Of a stretch of DNA of 64,000 bases, positions 37,518 through 46,153 are shown piece after piece. Numbering within the stretch: the stretch's first letter is position 1; each line of letters begins with the position of its first letter. The translations under genes and the position numbers were made by a program. Under the pieces are notes generated by a model. It ran no database searches. It was not told the origin of the DNA and worked only from the letters and a program-made list of their open reading frames with translations. Origin of the DNA: Carboxylicivirga linearis (GTDB taxonomy: Bacteria; Bacteroidota; Bacteroidia; Bacteroidales; Marinilabiliaceae); NCBI RefSeq assembly GCF_018271995.1, contig NZ_JAGUCO010000014.1:62001-126000 (forward strand), in the 5' to 3' direction.

Positions 37518-37673
37518 TTATTTATGGTCCAACAAAAGAGCTTTTACCTCATTTTTCTTAAATCGCGATACCGGAACCTGAACTCCATCTTTCATCACCA
37601 AGACTCCACCATCACTTTTAATATAAGAGCCCAGGTATTTTATATCGTTACTGATGATACTATGGCTTTTCAT
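37518..37673 (-). pseudogene. Fragment of a LytTR DNA-binding domain
   Basis: A 51-codon open frame, MKSHSIISNDIKYLGSYI then KSDGGVLVMKDGVQVPVSRF. The end KDGVQVPVSRFKKNEV matches the C-terminal strand of LytTR DNA-binding domains (the typical form is DG..IPVSRr.K..). About 60 N-terminal residues of the domain and any receiver domain are missing, so it cannot bind DNA alone. It is probably a decayed gene, though a short transcribed remnant is possible. Confidence 0.6.
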
Positions 37674-37753
37674 TATTAAAAATAAACACCCCTCAATTAT
37701 ACCATTCGTTATTAAGTACTAAAAGACCCTATTTCCTCGAAACACTCTATTAT

Positions 37754-37963
37754 CATTTAATAAAAGCTTCACCACTCAGGAAATGAACCTTTCAGCATTT
37801 AATAATTGCTCTACGCAAATAGTATTAAAGCTTTTAATATTTAATAATTCAGTGTTTACTCAAGGAGTGAAGGTTTTATCATTTAATAATTGCTCCACTA
37901 TAAGGGTGGTGAACCAATTAGCATTTATTAATGGCTTGTTTTTTTAAGGCACTAATATCGGAG
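37754..37963. repeat. 42-bp phased degenerate tandem array (5 units)
   Basis: Units begin CATTTAATAATTGCTCCAC at 37754, 37796, 37838, 37880 and 37922, all exactly 42 bases apart. Each unit has an internal imperfect dyad, best seen in the fourth (CCAC/GTGG around 37895-37909). The array fills much of the 400-base gap between the LytTR fragment and gpmI. Confidence 0.75.
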
Positions 37964-38027
37964 GCAAAAGTATTATACAAGAGTTGAAATCAAAAACTAA
38001 TTCTTCAACTATCGATGGTCATAAAAC

Positions 38028-38058
38028 AAAAACGGCAGCCCATTGGACTGCCGTTTTT
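38028..38058 (-). terminator. Terminator of gpmI
   Basis: Perfect 11-bp stem AAAAACGGCAG/CTGCCGTTTTT with a 9-base loop and T-run on both sides. It lies 20 bases after the gpmI stop and is likely bidirectional. Confidence 0.9.
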
Positions 38059-38078
38059 CTATATAATAAAGCTCGATA

Positions 38079-39593
38079 TTAGCTTAATTTAATCAATGAT
38101 TTTCCGGTCATTGCTTCTGGTTGTTCAACACCCATCAACTGAAGGATAGATGGAGATACATCAGCTAACACACCGTTTGAAACTTCACCTTTTTGTTCAG
38201 TTACCCAAACAAATGGTACCGGATTCAATGAGTGAGCTGTGTTTGGTGAGCCATCAGGGTTTACTGCGTTATCGGCGTTACCGTGGTCAGCAATAATAAT
38301 TGCTTCGTAATCGTTAGCCTTCGCTGCTTCAATTACACTTTCAACACAGTCGTCAACCGCTTTTACAGCTTTTTGAATGGCTTCGTAAACTCCGGTATGA
38401 CCTACCATATCGCCGTTGGCAAAGTTCAAACAAATAAAGTCATACTTTTTGTTGTTCAACTCAGTTACCACTTTATCTTTTACTTCGAAAGCACTCATTT
38501 CTGGTTGTAAGTCGTAAGTTGCTACTTTAGGTGAGTTAACCAAAATACGATCTTCTCCTTCGAAAACAGCCTCGCGACCACCAGAGAAGAAGAATGTAAC
38601 GTGAGCATATTTTTCAGTTTCGGCAATACGTAATTGCTTCAAACCTGCTTTTGAAACTACTTCACCAATGGTTTCTTTTACGTTTTCTTTATCGAAAAGA
38701 ATATGTAAACCTTCGAAAGTTGCATCGTAAGGTACCATTGTGCAATAGTGCAATGGAATGGTTTTTAAACCATGCTCAGGCATATCTTTTTGAGTTAATG
38801 CAATGGTTAACTCTTTAGCACGGTCGTTACGGAAGTTGAAGAAAACAACTACATCACCTTCTTCAATTTTACCGTTAACAGAAGTATTAACGATAGGCTT
38901 TATAAACTCATCTGTTACTTCAGCATCGTATGAAGCCTGAATAGCATCTAATACATTGGTAGTTTCTGAACCAACACCTGAAACCATTACATCGTACGCT
39001 TCTTTAACGCGCTCCCAACGGTTATCGCGGTCCATAGCGTAATAACGACCAGTTACTGTAGCCACAGCACCTGTCGATTTAGCCATGTGATCTACTAATT
39101 CAGTCATGAAACCTTTACCACTGCGAGGGTCAGTATCACGACCATCCATGAATGCATGTACAAAAACATCATTTAAATCGTATGATTTAGCAACATCTAA
39201 CAAAGTGTGGATATGATCCTGGCTACTGTGTACACCACCTTTACTCATCAAACCTAGTAAGTGTACTTTTTTACCGCTTTCTTTAGCGTAAGCATAAGCT
39301 TCAGACAATGCTTTGTTTTCAGCAATTGAACCATCAGCACAAGCACGGTTGATTTTTACCAAATCCTGGTATACCACACGACCGGCACCAATGTTTAAGT
39401 GACCTACTTCAGAGTTACCCATCTGTCCGTCAGGCAAACCTACGTTTTCGCCAGAAGCTTGTAATTCTGAATAAGGATATTTAGCTAATAATGAATCCCA
39501 GTAAGGAGTTTCTACTTGTGAAATTACGTCTGATTTGGATTTATCTCCAAATCCCCATCCGTCTAAAATGACAAGAATCGTCTTTTTACTCAT
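38079..39593 (-). CDS. gpmI: 2,3-bisphosphoglycerate-independent phosphoglycerate mutase
   Basis: 504 residues, typical of iPGM. N-terminal [15 protein letters not shown] carries the metal Asp. [16 protein letters not shown] holds the catalytic Ser61, and [31 protein letters not shown] and [10 protein letters not shown] complete the metal site. It interconverts 2- and 3-phosphoglycerate in glycolysis. It is monocistronic, with a promoter-like CAAAAATA (minus-strand TATTTTTG) at 39651-39658 and a strong terminator. Confidence 0.97.
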   Translation of the reverse strand: MSKKTILVILDGWGFGDKSKSDVISQVETPYWDSLLAKYPYSELQASGENVGLPDGQMGNSEVGHLNIGAGRVVYQDLVKINRACADGSIAENKALSEAYAYAKESGKKVHLLGLMSKGGVHSSQDHIHTLLDVAKSYDLNDVFVHAFMDGRDTDPRSGKGFMTELVDHMAKSTGAVATVTGRYYAMDRDNRWERVKEAYDVMVSGVGSETTNVLDAIQASYDAEVTDEFIKPIVNTSVNGKIEEGDVVVFFNFRNDRAKELTIALTQKDMPEHGLKTIPLHYCTMVPYDATFEGLHILFDKENVKETIGEVVSKAGLKQLRIAETEKYAHVTFFFSGGREAVFEGEDRILVNSPKVATYDLQPEMSAFEVKDKVVTELNNKKYDFICLNFANGDMVGHTGVYEAIQKAVKAVDDCVESVIEAAKANDYEAIIIADHGNADNAVNPDGSPNTAHSLNPVPFVWVTEQKGEVSNGVLADVSPSILQLMGVEQPEAMTGKSLIKLS

Positions 39594-39650
39594 GTTATGA
39601 TATTTTATTTTTCTATATTCTTTTCTTTCTGTCTATTATAAAAAGCTGCG

Positions 39651-39658
39651 CAAAAATA
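39651..39658 (-). promoter_or_regulatory. -7 box (TATTTTTG on minus) of gpmI
   Basis: CAAAAATA on the plus strand equals TATTTTTG on the minus strand, fitting TAnnTTTG, 58 bases upstream of the gpmI start. No clear -33 element is seen. Confidence 0.45.
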
Positions 39659-39806
39659 CTTAATTAGTATTCAATGTAAAAATGTACAGCCATTTAAATA
39701 ACAACCAAATTGCTTTCTGAAGAAAAACAATGGCAGACATCTTTGGTTTATTAGTATTAAGCATTAAATCGTTAAATCTTCTTAATGGGATATGAATGGT
39801 AGAGGC

Positions 39807-39840
39807 AAAAAAAATGAGCAAACAATTATAGCCTGCTCAT
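39807..39840 (-). terminator. Terminator downstream of the 41-codon gene
   Basis: On the minus strand ATGAGCA pairs with TGCTCAT across a 13-base loop and is followed by eight T (A-run 39807-39814). It lies 22 bases past the stop of the small open frame, which supports transcription of that strand. Confidence 0.75.
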
Positions 39841-39861
39841 CTTTAACTCATATTTTTAAAT

Positions 39862-39987
39862 TTACTTCTTAACAATTATCGGATACAAGAAAAAATACCG
39901 ATTGGTAAAATAATACTTTCTAAAAACGGGTGTCTCAATCCATCCCAACTTCACAAAAATCGCCGTAATAATAAGTATTGTTAGCAT
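39862..39987 (-). CDS. Candidate 41-residue membrane peptide
   Basis: The open frame starts at the ATG at 39985-39987 and ends TAA at 39862: MLTILIITAIFVKLGWIETP then VFRKYYFTNRYFFLYPIIVK and K. The first 15 residues are a membrane helix; the rest is aromatic and basic. It is followed by a proper terminator on the same strand. It resembles the small hydrophobic proteins common in Bacteroidota, but I recognise no family. The 150 bases upstream show no clear TAnnTTTG box. Confidence 0.5.
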   Translation of the reverse strand: MLTILIITAIFVKLGWIETPVFRKYYFTNRYFFLYPIIVKK

Positions 39988-40247
39988 TGTATTCTTAGAT
40001 TATTTGGTTACTGTTCATAGTCTAAAACGTCAGTATAAATCAAAAAGTTTCAAGGTTTTAATGGAATTAAATTTAATTAACAGATGCTAACTTTTTTACG
40101 AAAACACATTTTAAGAATTCTATCAATTGATAGTTTAGAAAAGTGATAAGCAAACTTCTGCCTTCTGGCTATATTACTAATCAACCAACAAGATTTTAAA
40201 TCCTCAACTAACATTATTATTTTCATGCTCTGAAAAAACAACTAAGA
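39988..40247. other. Intergenic region before ung
   Basis: AT-rich, no repeat or credible frame. It must contain the promoter of ung; no clear TAnnTTTG box is seen. Confidence 0.35.
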
Positions 40248-40910
40248 ATGGATGTAAAAATTGAAGCAAGCTGGAAAGAGTTATTAAATGATGAGTTTGA
40301 AAAAGATTACTTCAAGAATCTGACAGACTTTGTAAGAAGTGAGTATAAATCGCAAACCATCTTTCCGCCAGCTGCCAAAATATTTAACGCTTTTGATCTG
40401 TGCCCGGTTGAATCAACCAGAGTAGTAATTTTAGGTCAGGATCCTTACCATGGTCCGGGACAAGCACATGGACTTTGCTTCTCGGTAAACGATGGAGTAA
40501 AAATTCCACCATCGCTAGTAAACATTTATAAAGAGATTCATGCCGATTTAGGAAAATCCATTCCTCAAAGTGGAAACCTGGAACGCTGGGCAAAGCAAGG
40601 AGTTTTACTCTTAAATGCCACCTTAACAGTAAGAGCCCATCAGGCAGGTTCGCATCAGAAAAAAGGATGGGAAGAATTTACCGATAGTGTTATTAAAACC
40701 ATTGCACAGGAAAGAGAAAATATCGTATTTCTGCTTTGGGGTGCTTATGCCATTAAAAAATCAGCATTAATTGATAAAAGCAAACATCTGATTTTAACTT
40801 CTCCTCACCCATCACCTCTATCTGCTCATAGAGGCTTTTTAGGAAACAAGCATTTTAGTAAAGCTAATGAATATTTGGCTCAGAAGGGATTAAATCAGAT
40901 TGAGTGGTAA
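40248..40910 (+). CDS. ung: Uracil-DNA glycosylase, family 1
   Basis: 220 residues, the usual UNG length. VVILGQDPYHGPGQAHGLCFS carries the catalytic Asp65 (water activation) and the uracil pocket. KQGVLLLNATLTVR (uracil-binding Asn) and LTSPHPSPLSAHRGFLG (DNA-intercalation loop) are present. It removes uracil from DNA for base excision repair. It is monocistronic. Confidence 0.97.
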   Translation: MDVKIEASWKELLNDEFEKDYFKNLTDFVRSEYKSQTIFPPAAKIFNAFDLCPVESTRVVILGQDPYHGPGQAHGLCFSVNDGVKIPPSLVNIYKEIHADLGKSIPQSGNLERWAKQGVLLLNATLTVRAHQAGSHQKKGWEEFTDSVIKTIAQERENIVFLLWGAYAIKKSALIDKSKHLILTSPHPSPLSAHRGFLGNKHFSKANEYLAQKGLNQIEW

Positions 40911-41336
40911 TATTAGTTTGTTAGGTTTTAGGCAGTAGTCAGTAGAACCTTCTACCATATTTTTCTACTACCATAATAAATGAATTTGTTATTACTTAAG
41001 GACTCAAGCGCTCCTTCGACAAGCTCAGGCAGCGCTGTATTTCATCTCTACAATTGAAAATTGGTCAATTGTAAAATCTAATAATTACTTCGGTCTTTCA
41101 TCAGTGCTTGATAAAAAGTGCCTAGTGCTAAGAAGCACCACCGATTCTGAAATCAAACTGCAGGCTTTTTTGTAAATAATTACCTGAGCACCTAATACAA
41201 GCTGTGATCCACTATATTATAATGTGACTTGTTTTTCAATTGAACAACTCGACAATTCAACATCTAAACATCATATATTTTAAATCCCTCTAATTTCTAT
41301 CTTCTAACAGCTAATTTCTGCTTAATGGTTTAATCT
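40911..41336. other. Intergenic region after ung
   Basis: About 425 bases without a credible gene; the stretch contains a REP-like palindrome at 41007-41036. The rest is AT-rich with a weak dyad around 41055-41072 (CAATTGAAAATTGGTCAATTG). Confidence 0.4.
41007..41036. repeat. REP-like palindrome (CTTCGACAAGCTCAGG type)
   Basis: AGCGCT arms at 41007-41012 and 41031-41036 enclose CCTTCGACAAGCTCAGG. The CTTCGACAAGCTCAGG core is a dispersed REP-like sequence in many bacterial genomes (family knowledge). A single copy is seen in the window. Confidence 0.55.
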
Positions 41337-41750
41337 CTAATCTTCCCTCTTGTTAATAACATTCTCAAACGCTTGCACAATATCATCACTCACGGCCAGT
41401 TTTCCATTAATCAAGCTGGTTGTGGTTATTACACCTTTTAAACAAAGCTTCTCGTCAGATAAACGATAAATATCCTGATAGAAAATATACTTCACTCCTT
41501 TATGCTCCACTCGGGTGCGCACCACAAATTTTTCATTACTACTCAAAGGTGTTTTATAAGCTAAATCGGCACGTGCCACAACAGCTACCACCCCTTTATC
41601 GAACAGTGCTTTAAAATTCAATCCTATTGTATCTAAAAACTCATGACGTGTATGCTCCAGGTAATTCTGATAAACCGAATTATTAACTATCCCTTGCAGA
41701 TCACATTCATAATCGCGCACCTTAAATTCCAGTTCAAAATCGTAATTCAT
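41337..41750 (-). CDS. Acyl-CoA thioesterase, hot-dog fold (YbgC/FadM-like)
   Basis: 137 residues. VRDYECDLQGIVNNSVYQNYLEHTR matches the 4HBT motif, with the catalytic Asp (DLQGIV). The usual FadM/YbgC helix NYLEHTRHEFL is followed by the strands KEIRTRVEHKGVKYIFYQ-like. It would hydrolyse short- or medium-chain acyl-CoA in the cytoplasm. No operon partner is near. Confidence 0.85.
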   Translation of the reverse strand: MNYDFELEFKVRDYECDLQGIVNNSVYQNYLEHTRHEFLDTIGLNFKALFDKGVVAVVARADLAYKTPLSSNEKFVVRTRVEHKGVKYIFYQDIYRLSDEKLCLKGVITTTSLINGKLAVSDDIVQAFENVINKRED

Positions 41751-41980
41751 CTATGTTGTTTTACCGATTAACATATGGCAAACATAATACATTAAATTAT
41801 ATTTCATTTCTCTATCAGTACTTATACCTAGAGTAAATTAAGTCTACCTTAATATTACTAACACCTTATTTTCAAATAATTAAAGTTAAATCTAAAATCC
41901 CATGTTAATTTTTCCAGACCCCTATATATTCATTTAGTTAAGCCTGCTACAACCCTATTTTTTCATCTCTCAGGCAATAT
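41751..41980. other. Intergenic region between divergent thioesterase and TonB receptor genes
   Basis: AT-rich, no open frame or repeat; holds promoters for the genes on both sides. The receptor's box follows at 41981. Confidence 0.35.
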
Positions 41981-41988
41981 ATATTTGC
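41981..41988 (+). promoter_or_regulatory. -7 box (TATATTTG) for the TonB receptor operon
   Basis: TATATTTG followed by CAG fits TAnnTTTG; it is 100 bases upstream of the ATG. Confidence 0.65.
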
Positions 41989-42087
41989 AGTGCTTTTAAG
42001 AACAAAAGAGCCTATCCTAATTATTATCTACGATTAAATATCCTAGTCCCAACACAGGAATAGAATTAATATTAAGAGGTTTTAATA

Positions 42088-44826
42088 ATGAATTTCAAAA
42101 AAAATCTAGTGCTTTTAATAGTGCTAATTAAGAGTGGTATGTTACTTGCCCAAAACGGAACATTAAAAGGGAAAGTAACTGACAAAGTAACAAATGAAGA
42201 ATTGGTTGGTGCCGCCATAGTGATAGAAGGAACAACAACCGGAACCATCACCAATTTTATGGGAGAATATGAGATGCCGCCGCTAGAAAGGGGCACTTAC
42301 ACCATTCGTGTTCAATACATATCGTACGAATCACAAATAATAGAAGGTATTAAAATTTCAGCCGGCGAAACTACCACTCTTGACTTTCAGCTGGGAACGG
42401 CTGAAATGGATTTAGAGGAAGTAAAGGTAGTTGCTAAAGCTAACCGCGAAAGCGAGAACCTGCTGCTGTTAGAACAAAAAAATGCCGTCATGGCAGTACA
42501 AAGCATAGGTGCACAAGAGTTGTCGCGTAAAGGTGTTGGCGATGCAGAGGGAGCTGTAACCAAGATGTCAGGGGTATCGAAGCAGGAAGGAGTTAAAAAC
42601 GTATTTGTACGAGGATTGGGCGACAGAACCATTGCCACCACTCTTAACGGCTTTCCTGTTCCATCCGAAGACCCACGATATAAAAACATTGCATTGGATA
42701 TGTTTCAATCTGATATAATCCAATCGGTTGGAGTTGAAAAGGTGTTTACATCCAACAAAACAGGGGATGTGGGTGGAGCCATTATTGATGTATCAACAAA
42801 GATTCTACAAACCGACAATGAATTAACCATCAACGCATCGGGAGGTGCCAACTCTCAATCGGTAAATGATAATTTTATTAAGGTTGATGGTGTTAACCGC
42901 TTAGGCTTTGCCAATATTTACGATGGACCTTCCGGCGGTAAACTTCCAACTTCCTACAATTTTGAAAACAAGATAGATCCTTCTAAAGCGGCCTACGTGG
43001 GAAATCAGAGTTATACTGTTTCGGCAGGAAAGCAATTCGAAATCAACAACAATCCATTATCCGTTTTTGTGTCAGGTTCATTTAATCAATCGCTAACACA
43101 ACAAGATGGAAGTCAGCGAAACATGATTAATGACGGAACCATCTATAAAGATATTGATTTTGAAAAATTCGATATCAACACCAATCATATGCTGATGGCT
43201 AATACCCATTACCGCTGGGGTGATGGCAACAATGTTTCATACAATCTATTGGCCATTCATACCAACTCTCAGTTTTTTGCCGAACTGGAAGGATACGACA
43301 ATGAGGCATTGCAATCAGGTGCCGAACGCGATTCATTATTATTACACCGCCAACAGATAAACGACAATCTTTTATTAGTTAATCAACTTTATGGTAATTT
43401 TAAATTGAATGAAAAATGGGAAATGAAAGCCGGAGTGGCAATCAATACGGTTAAAAGCTTCGAGCCCGACCGCCGTATTAACTTCCTTTATCTGAATGAT
43501 GGTCAATATCAAACTTACACCCGCAAGGGGATGAACCAACGTTTCTTTTCTGATTTAAACAGTAGCGACATCAACTCACGCTTGACTTTTAAATACAAAC
43601 TGAACGACCATTACAACCAACTTTCAAACTTATCATTTGGATACACCAACCGATTGACAAAAGATACTTTCAACGGGATTCAGTATGAACAACGGCTTCA
43701 AAATACCGAAACTATCTTTTTCAATTCTAAAGAAAATGTATCATTTGATTATATCTATAATTCCGATCGTTTTGATGCCGGACAAATACATCTGGAGCGA
43801 ATCCATAGCTTCTACGATGTACAGAAGTACGTTCATTCTGTCTTTGCCAACGGTATGTACCAGCTTAATTCCAATCTGTATTTAATGGGTGGACTAGGTG
43901 TTGATTACGTGGATATTTTGGTTGATTACGCCGGAGAAGTGGCAGAAGATGGCTCATTAAACGGTAGAAGAACCAACCGACTTGAAAAGTTATTCTTTCT
44001 TCCGAGTGCTAATCTAAAATATGATGTGAACGAAACGAATTCGCTTCGCTTTGGAGTTAGTCGAACTTACACCATGCCTCAATCGAGAGAACTTTCTCCG
44101 TTTGAATACATTGGCATCACATTTAAAGAACGAGGAAACGAAAATCTGATTCCGGCCACCAATAATAATCTGGATGTAAAATGGGATAATTATTTATCGG
44201 CTGGTGAAATAATTTCTGTTGGTGCATTTTACAAACTCATTCAAGATCCAATTTCACGTTATAGCTCCAACAATGCAGGAGGTTTCTTATTGTACGAAAA
44301 CGTCGGTGATGTAGCTGTAGCAAGTGGTGTTGAATTCGAACTTCGTAAAAACCTTTTTAATAAGATGAATGGTGATGCCAGCATCAATAATAAATTGAGT
44401 TTTGGTTTAAATGCATCCTACATCTACACCAATGTAAAACTGCATGTAAGCCCAAGCTCTCAACCTACCGAAGCCAACTCACAGTTAGAAGGAGCGGCTC
44501 CAGTCATTATCAATTCAGATTTATCATATACTTATAAAAAAGCCAATCGTTCGGTAACCGGAGCAGTTGTTTTTAATTATTTCAGCGACCGTATTTATTC
44601 CATCGGTTACGACGGTATGCCCAGCCTTTGGGAAAAAGGAATTCCTACACTGGATTTTGTGCTATCAGGCAAACTAAACAAGCATCTTGGAATCTCTGCC
44701 AAATGCAACAATGTACTAAATCCTGAATTCCAGTATTACCGCGATATGCCATCAGGCGACCGTGTTGAAATCGAAAACTATAAAAAAGGTATGACGATTA
44801 GCCTTGGTTTGAATTACTCATTTTAA
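42088..44826 (+). CDS. TonB-dependent receptor with carboxypeptidase-like N-domain
   Basis: 912 residues. A signal peptide (NLVLLIVLIKSGMLLAQ) is followed by a carboxypeptidase-regulatory-like domain (GKVTDKVTNEELVGAAIVIEG), then a plug (QKNAVMAVQSIGAQELSRKG, NVFVRGLGDRTIATTLNGFP, FTSNKTGDVGGAIIDV) and a barrel ending in TISLGLNYSF. It lacks the SusC-specific plug block and is not followed by a SusD. The 'FVRGLGDR..TTLNG.PVPS' plug belongs to a distinct Bacteroidota receptor class. The substrate is unknown. It is co-transcribed with the lipoprotein 40 bases downstream. Confidence 0.9.
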   Translation: MNFKKNLVLLIVLIKSGMLLAQNGTLKGKVTDKVTNEELVGAAIVIEGTTTGTITNFMGEYEMPPLERGTYTIRVQYISYESQIIEGIKISAGETTTLDFQLGTAEMDLEEVKVVAKANRESENLLLLEQKNAVMAVQSIGAQELSRKGVGDAEGAVTKMSGVSKQEGVKNVFVRGLGDRTIATTLNGFPVPSEDPRYKNIALDMFQSDIIQSVGVEKVFTSNKTGDVGGAIIDVSTKILQTDNELTINASGGANSQSVNDNFIKVDGVNRLGFANIYDGPSGGKLPTSYNFENKIDPSKAAYVGNQSYTVSAGKQFEINNNPLSVFVSGSFNQSLTQQDGSQRNMINDGTIYKDIDFEKFDINTNHMLMANTHYRWGDGNNVSYNLLAIHTNSQFFAELEGYDNEALQSGAERDSLLLHRQQINDNLLLVNQLYGNFKLNEKWEMKAGVAINTVKSFEPDRRINFLYLNDGQYQTYTRKGMNQRFFSDLNSSDINSRLTFKYKLNDHYNQLSNLSFGYTNRLTKDTFNGIQYEQRLQNTETIFFNSKENVSFDYIYNSDRFDAGQIHLERIHSFYDVQKYVHSVFANGMYQLNSNLYLMGGLGVDYVDILVDYAGEVAEDGSLNGRRTNRLEKLFFLPSANLKYDVNETNSLRFGVSRTYTMPQSRELSPFEYIGITFKERGNENLIPATNNNLDVKWDNYLSAGEIISVGAFYKLIQDPISRYSSNNAGGFLLYENVGDVAVASGVEFELRKNLFNKMNGDASINNKLSFGLNASYIYTNVKLHVSPSSQPTEANSQLEGAAPVIINSDLSYTYKKANRSVTGAVVFNYFSDRIYSIGYDGMPSLWEKGIPTLDFVLSGKLNKHLGISAKCNNVLNPEFQYYRDMPSGDRVEIENYKKGMTISLGLNYSF

Positions 44827-44866
44827 AACACAGAATACAAATCTTTAATTTAAAAAATTGACAAAA

Positions 44867-46060
44867 ATGAAAAAGCTATTATTTTCTTTATCCTTAGCCC
44901 TTCTGGCTTTAAGCTCATGTAACGATGATGACCCAACAAACAATACGGGTGTTATTGATGGCAACTTAATAAAAGGTGATGTTGTAGAAGATCTGGAGTT
45001 AGATCCAACCGTAGATTGGGTACTGGACGGAACACTTAGTGTAAAAAAAGGTGCAAAATTGACCATCCCCGCAGGAACAACCATTAAAGCAAAATCAGGA
45101 TTTTATAGCTATATTATGGTTGAGCAAGGTGGGCAGATTTTCATCAACGGAACTGCAGAAGATCCTGTTACTTTAACATCTAATGCAAGTACTCCAAAAG
45201 CGGCAGATTGGGGTGGATTGCATATCAATGGTTATGCTCCTATCTCAGGTGCAACCGAAGGAACCACTAATAAAGCAGAAGTTGATGCCAGTTTAGAATA
45301 TGGAGGAACCGATGCTAACGACAATTCAGGTTCTATCACTTACTTAAAATTAATGTACACCGGAGCCCGCTCTTCTGCAGATGTTGAACACAACGGTTTA
45401 ACTTTAAACGGAGTTGGTAACGGTACCACAATTGAAAATATTTACATCCCTTACGGTGCTGATGATGCCATTGAATGGTTTGGTGGAACAGTTAATGTTA
45501 AAAACCTTTTGGTTGTTAATCAGGATGATGATATGTTCGACGTAACCGAAGGATGGTCGGGTACACTTGAAAATGCATTCGGAATTTGGACCGAAGGATT
45601 CTCTTCAACAGAGGCAGACCCTCGTGGTATTGAAGCTGACGGTAACATGGACGGAAATGGACCCGATCATGTTGGACAATCAGATTTTACAATGAAAAAC
45701 ATTACCATCGTTAATAACTCAGGCACTCCTAAATTCTCTGAAAGTGAAGATGGAAACAAAGGATTACGCGAGTTAGTAAAAATCAGACGAGGTGCAACTG
45801 CAACCTTGGAAAACATCTTATTGAAAAACGGTGATTGTGATGTATTAATCGATTTCCAGGATAGCAAACACGATGGTGAAACTTCATCAGTTATAACTTA
45901 CACTGTTGAAAATGTGAGTTGGGATGAAGATAAGTATGGAGAAACAGGTGTTAGAATGCCGGAAGCAGGTGATGCAACAGTTAATAAAGTTGAAGGTAAC
46001 ACAGGTTGTCCAAACCCGGAAGAATTATTTGGATGGACAGGTTTTACTGAGTGGAACTAA
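44867..46060 (+). CDS. Lipoprotein with beta-helix-like repeats, partner of the TonB receptor
   Basis: The ATG at 44867 is chosen over the TTG at 44858, giving MKKLLFSLSLALLALSSC (lipobox Cys18). The mature 380 residues have a repetitive, Gly/Asn-rich pattern (VKKGAKLTIPAGTTIKAKSG, VEQGGQIFINGTAEDPVT, GTTIENIYIPYGADDAIEWF, GATATLENILLKNG), suggesting a right-handed beta-helix. Such lipoproteins occur beside this type of TonB receptor in many Bacteroidota, probably as a surface capture protein. The ligand is unknown. A terminator follows 49 bases downstream. Confidence 0.75.
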   Translation: MKKLLFSLSLALLALSSCNDDDPTNNTGVIDGNLIKGDVVEDLELDPTVDWVLDGTLSVKKGAKLTIPAGTTIKAKSGFYSYIMVEQGGQIFINGTAEDPVTLTSNASTPKAADWGGLHINGYAPISGATEGTTNKAEVDASLEYGGTDANDNSGSITYLKLMYTGARSSADVEHNGLTLNGVGNGTTIENIYIPYGADDAIEWFGGTVNVKNLLVVNQDDDMFDVTEGWSGTLENAFGIWTEGFSSTEADPRGIEADGNMDGNGPDHVGQSDFTMKNITIVNNSGTPKFSESEDGNKGLRELVKIRRGATATLENILLKNGDCDVLIDFQDSKHDGETSSVITYTVENVSWDEDKYGETGVRMPEAGDATVNKVEGNTGCPNPEELFGWTGFTEWN

Positions 46061-46108
46061 TTCTTAGATACAATTCAATAACTGCAATAACCTCCCAAAT
46101 TTAGGTTC

Positions 46109-46135
46109 AAAGGTCAGCCACAAAAGCTGACCTTT
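46109..46135 (+). terminator. Terminator after the lipoprotein gene (likely bidirectional)
   Basis: Perfect 10-bp stem AAAGGTCAGC/GCTGACCTTT, 7-base loop, followed by T-rich sequence. It is convergent with the MscS-type gene, whose stop is at 46154. Confidence 0.85.
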
Positions 46136-46153
46136 CTTTATTCTGTTATTTCA

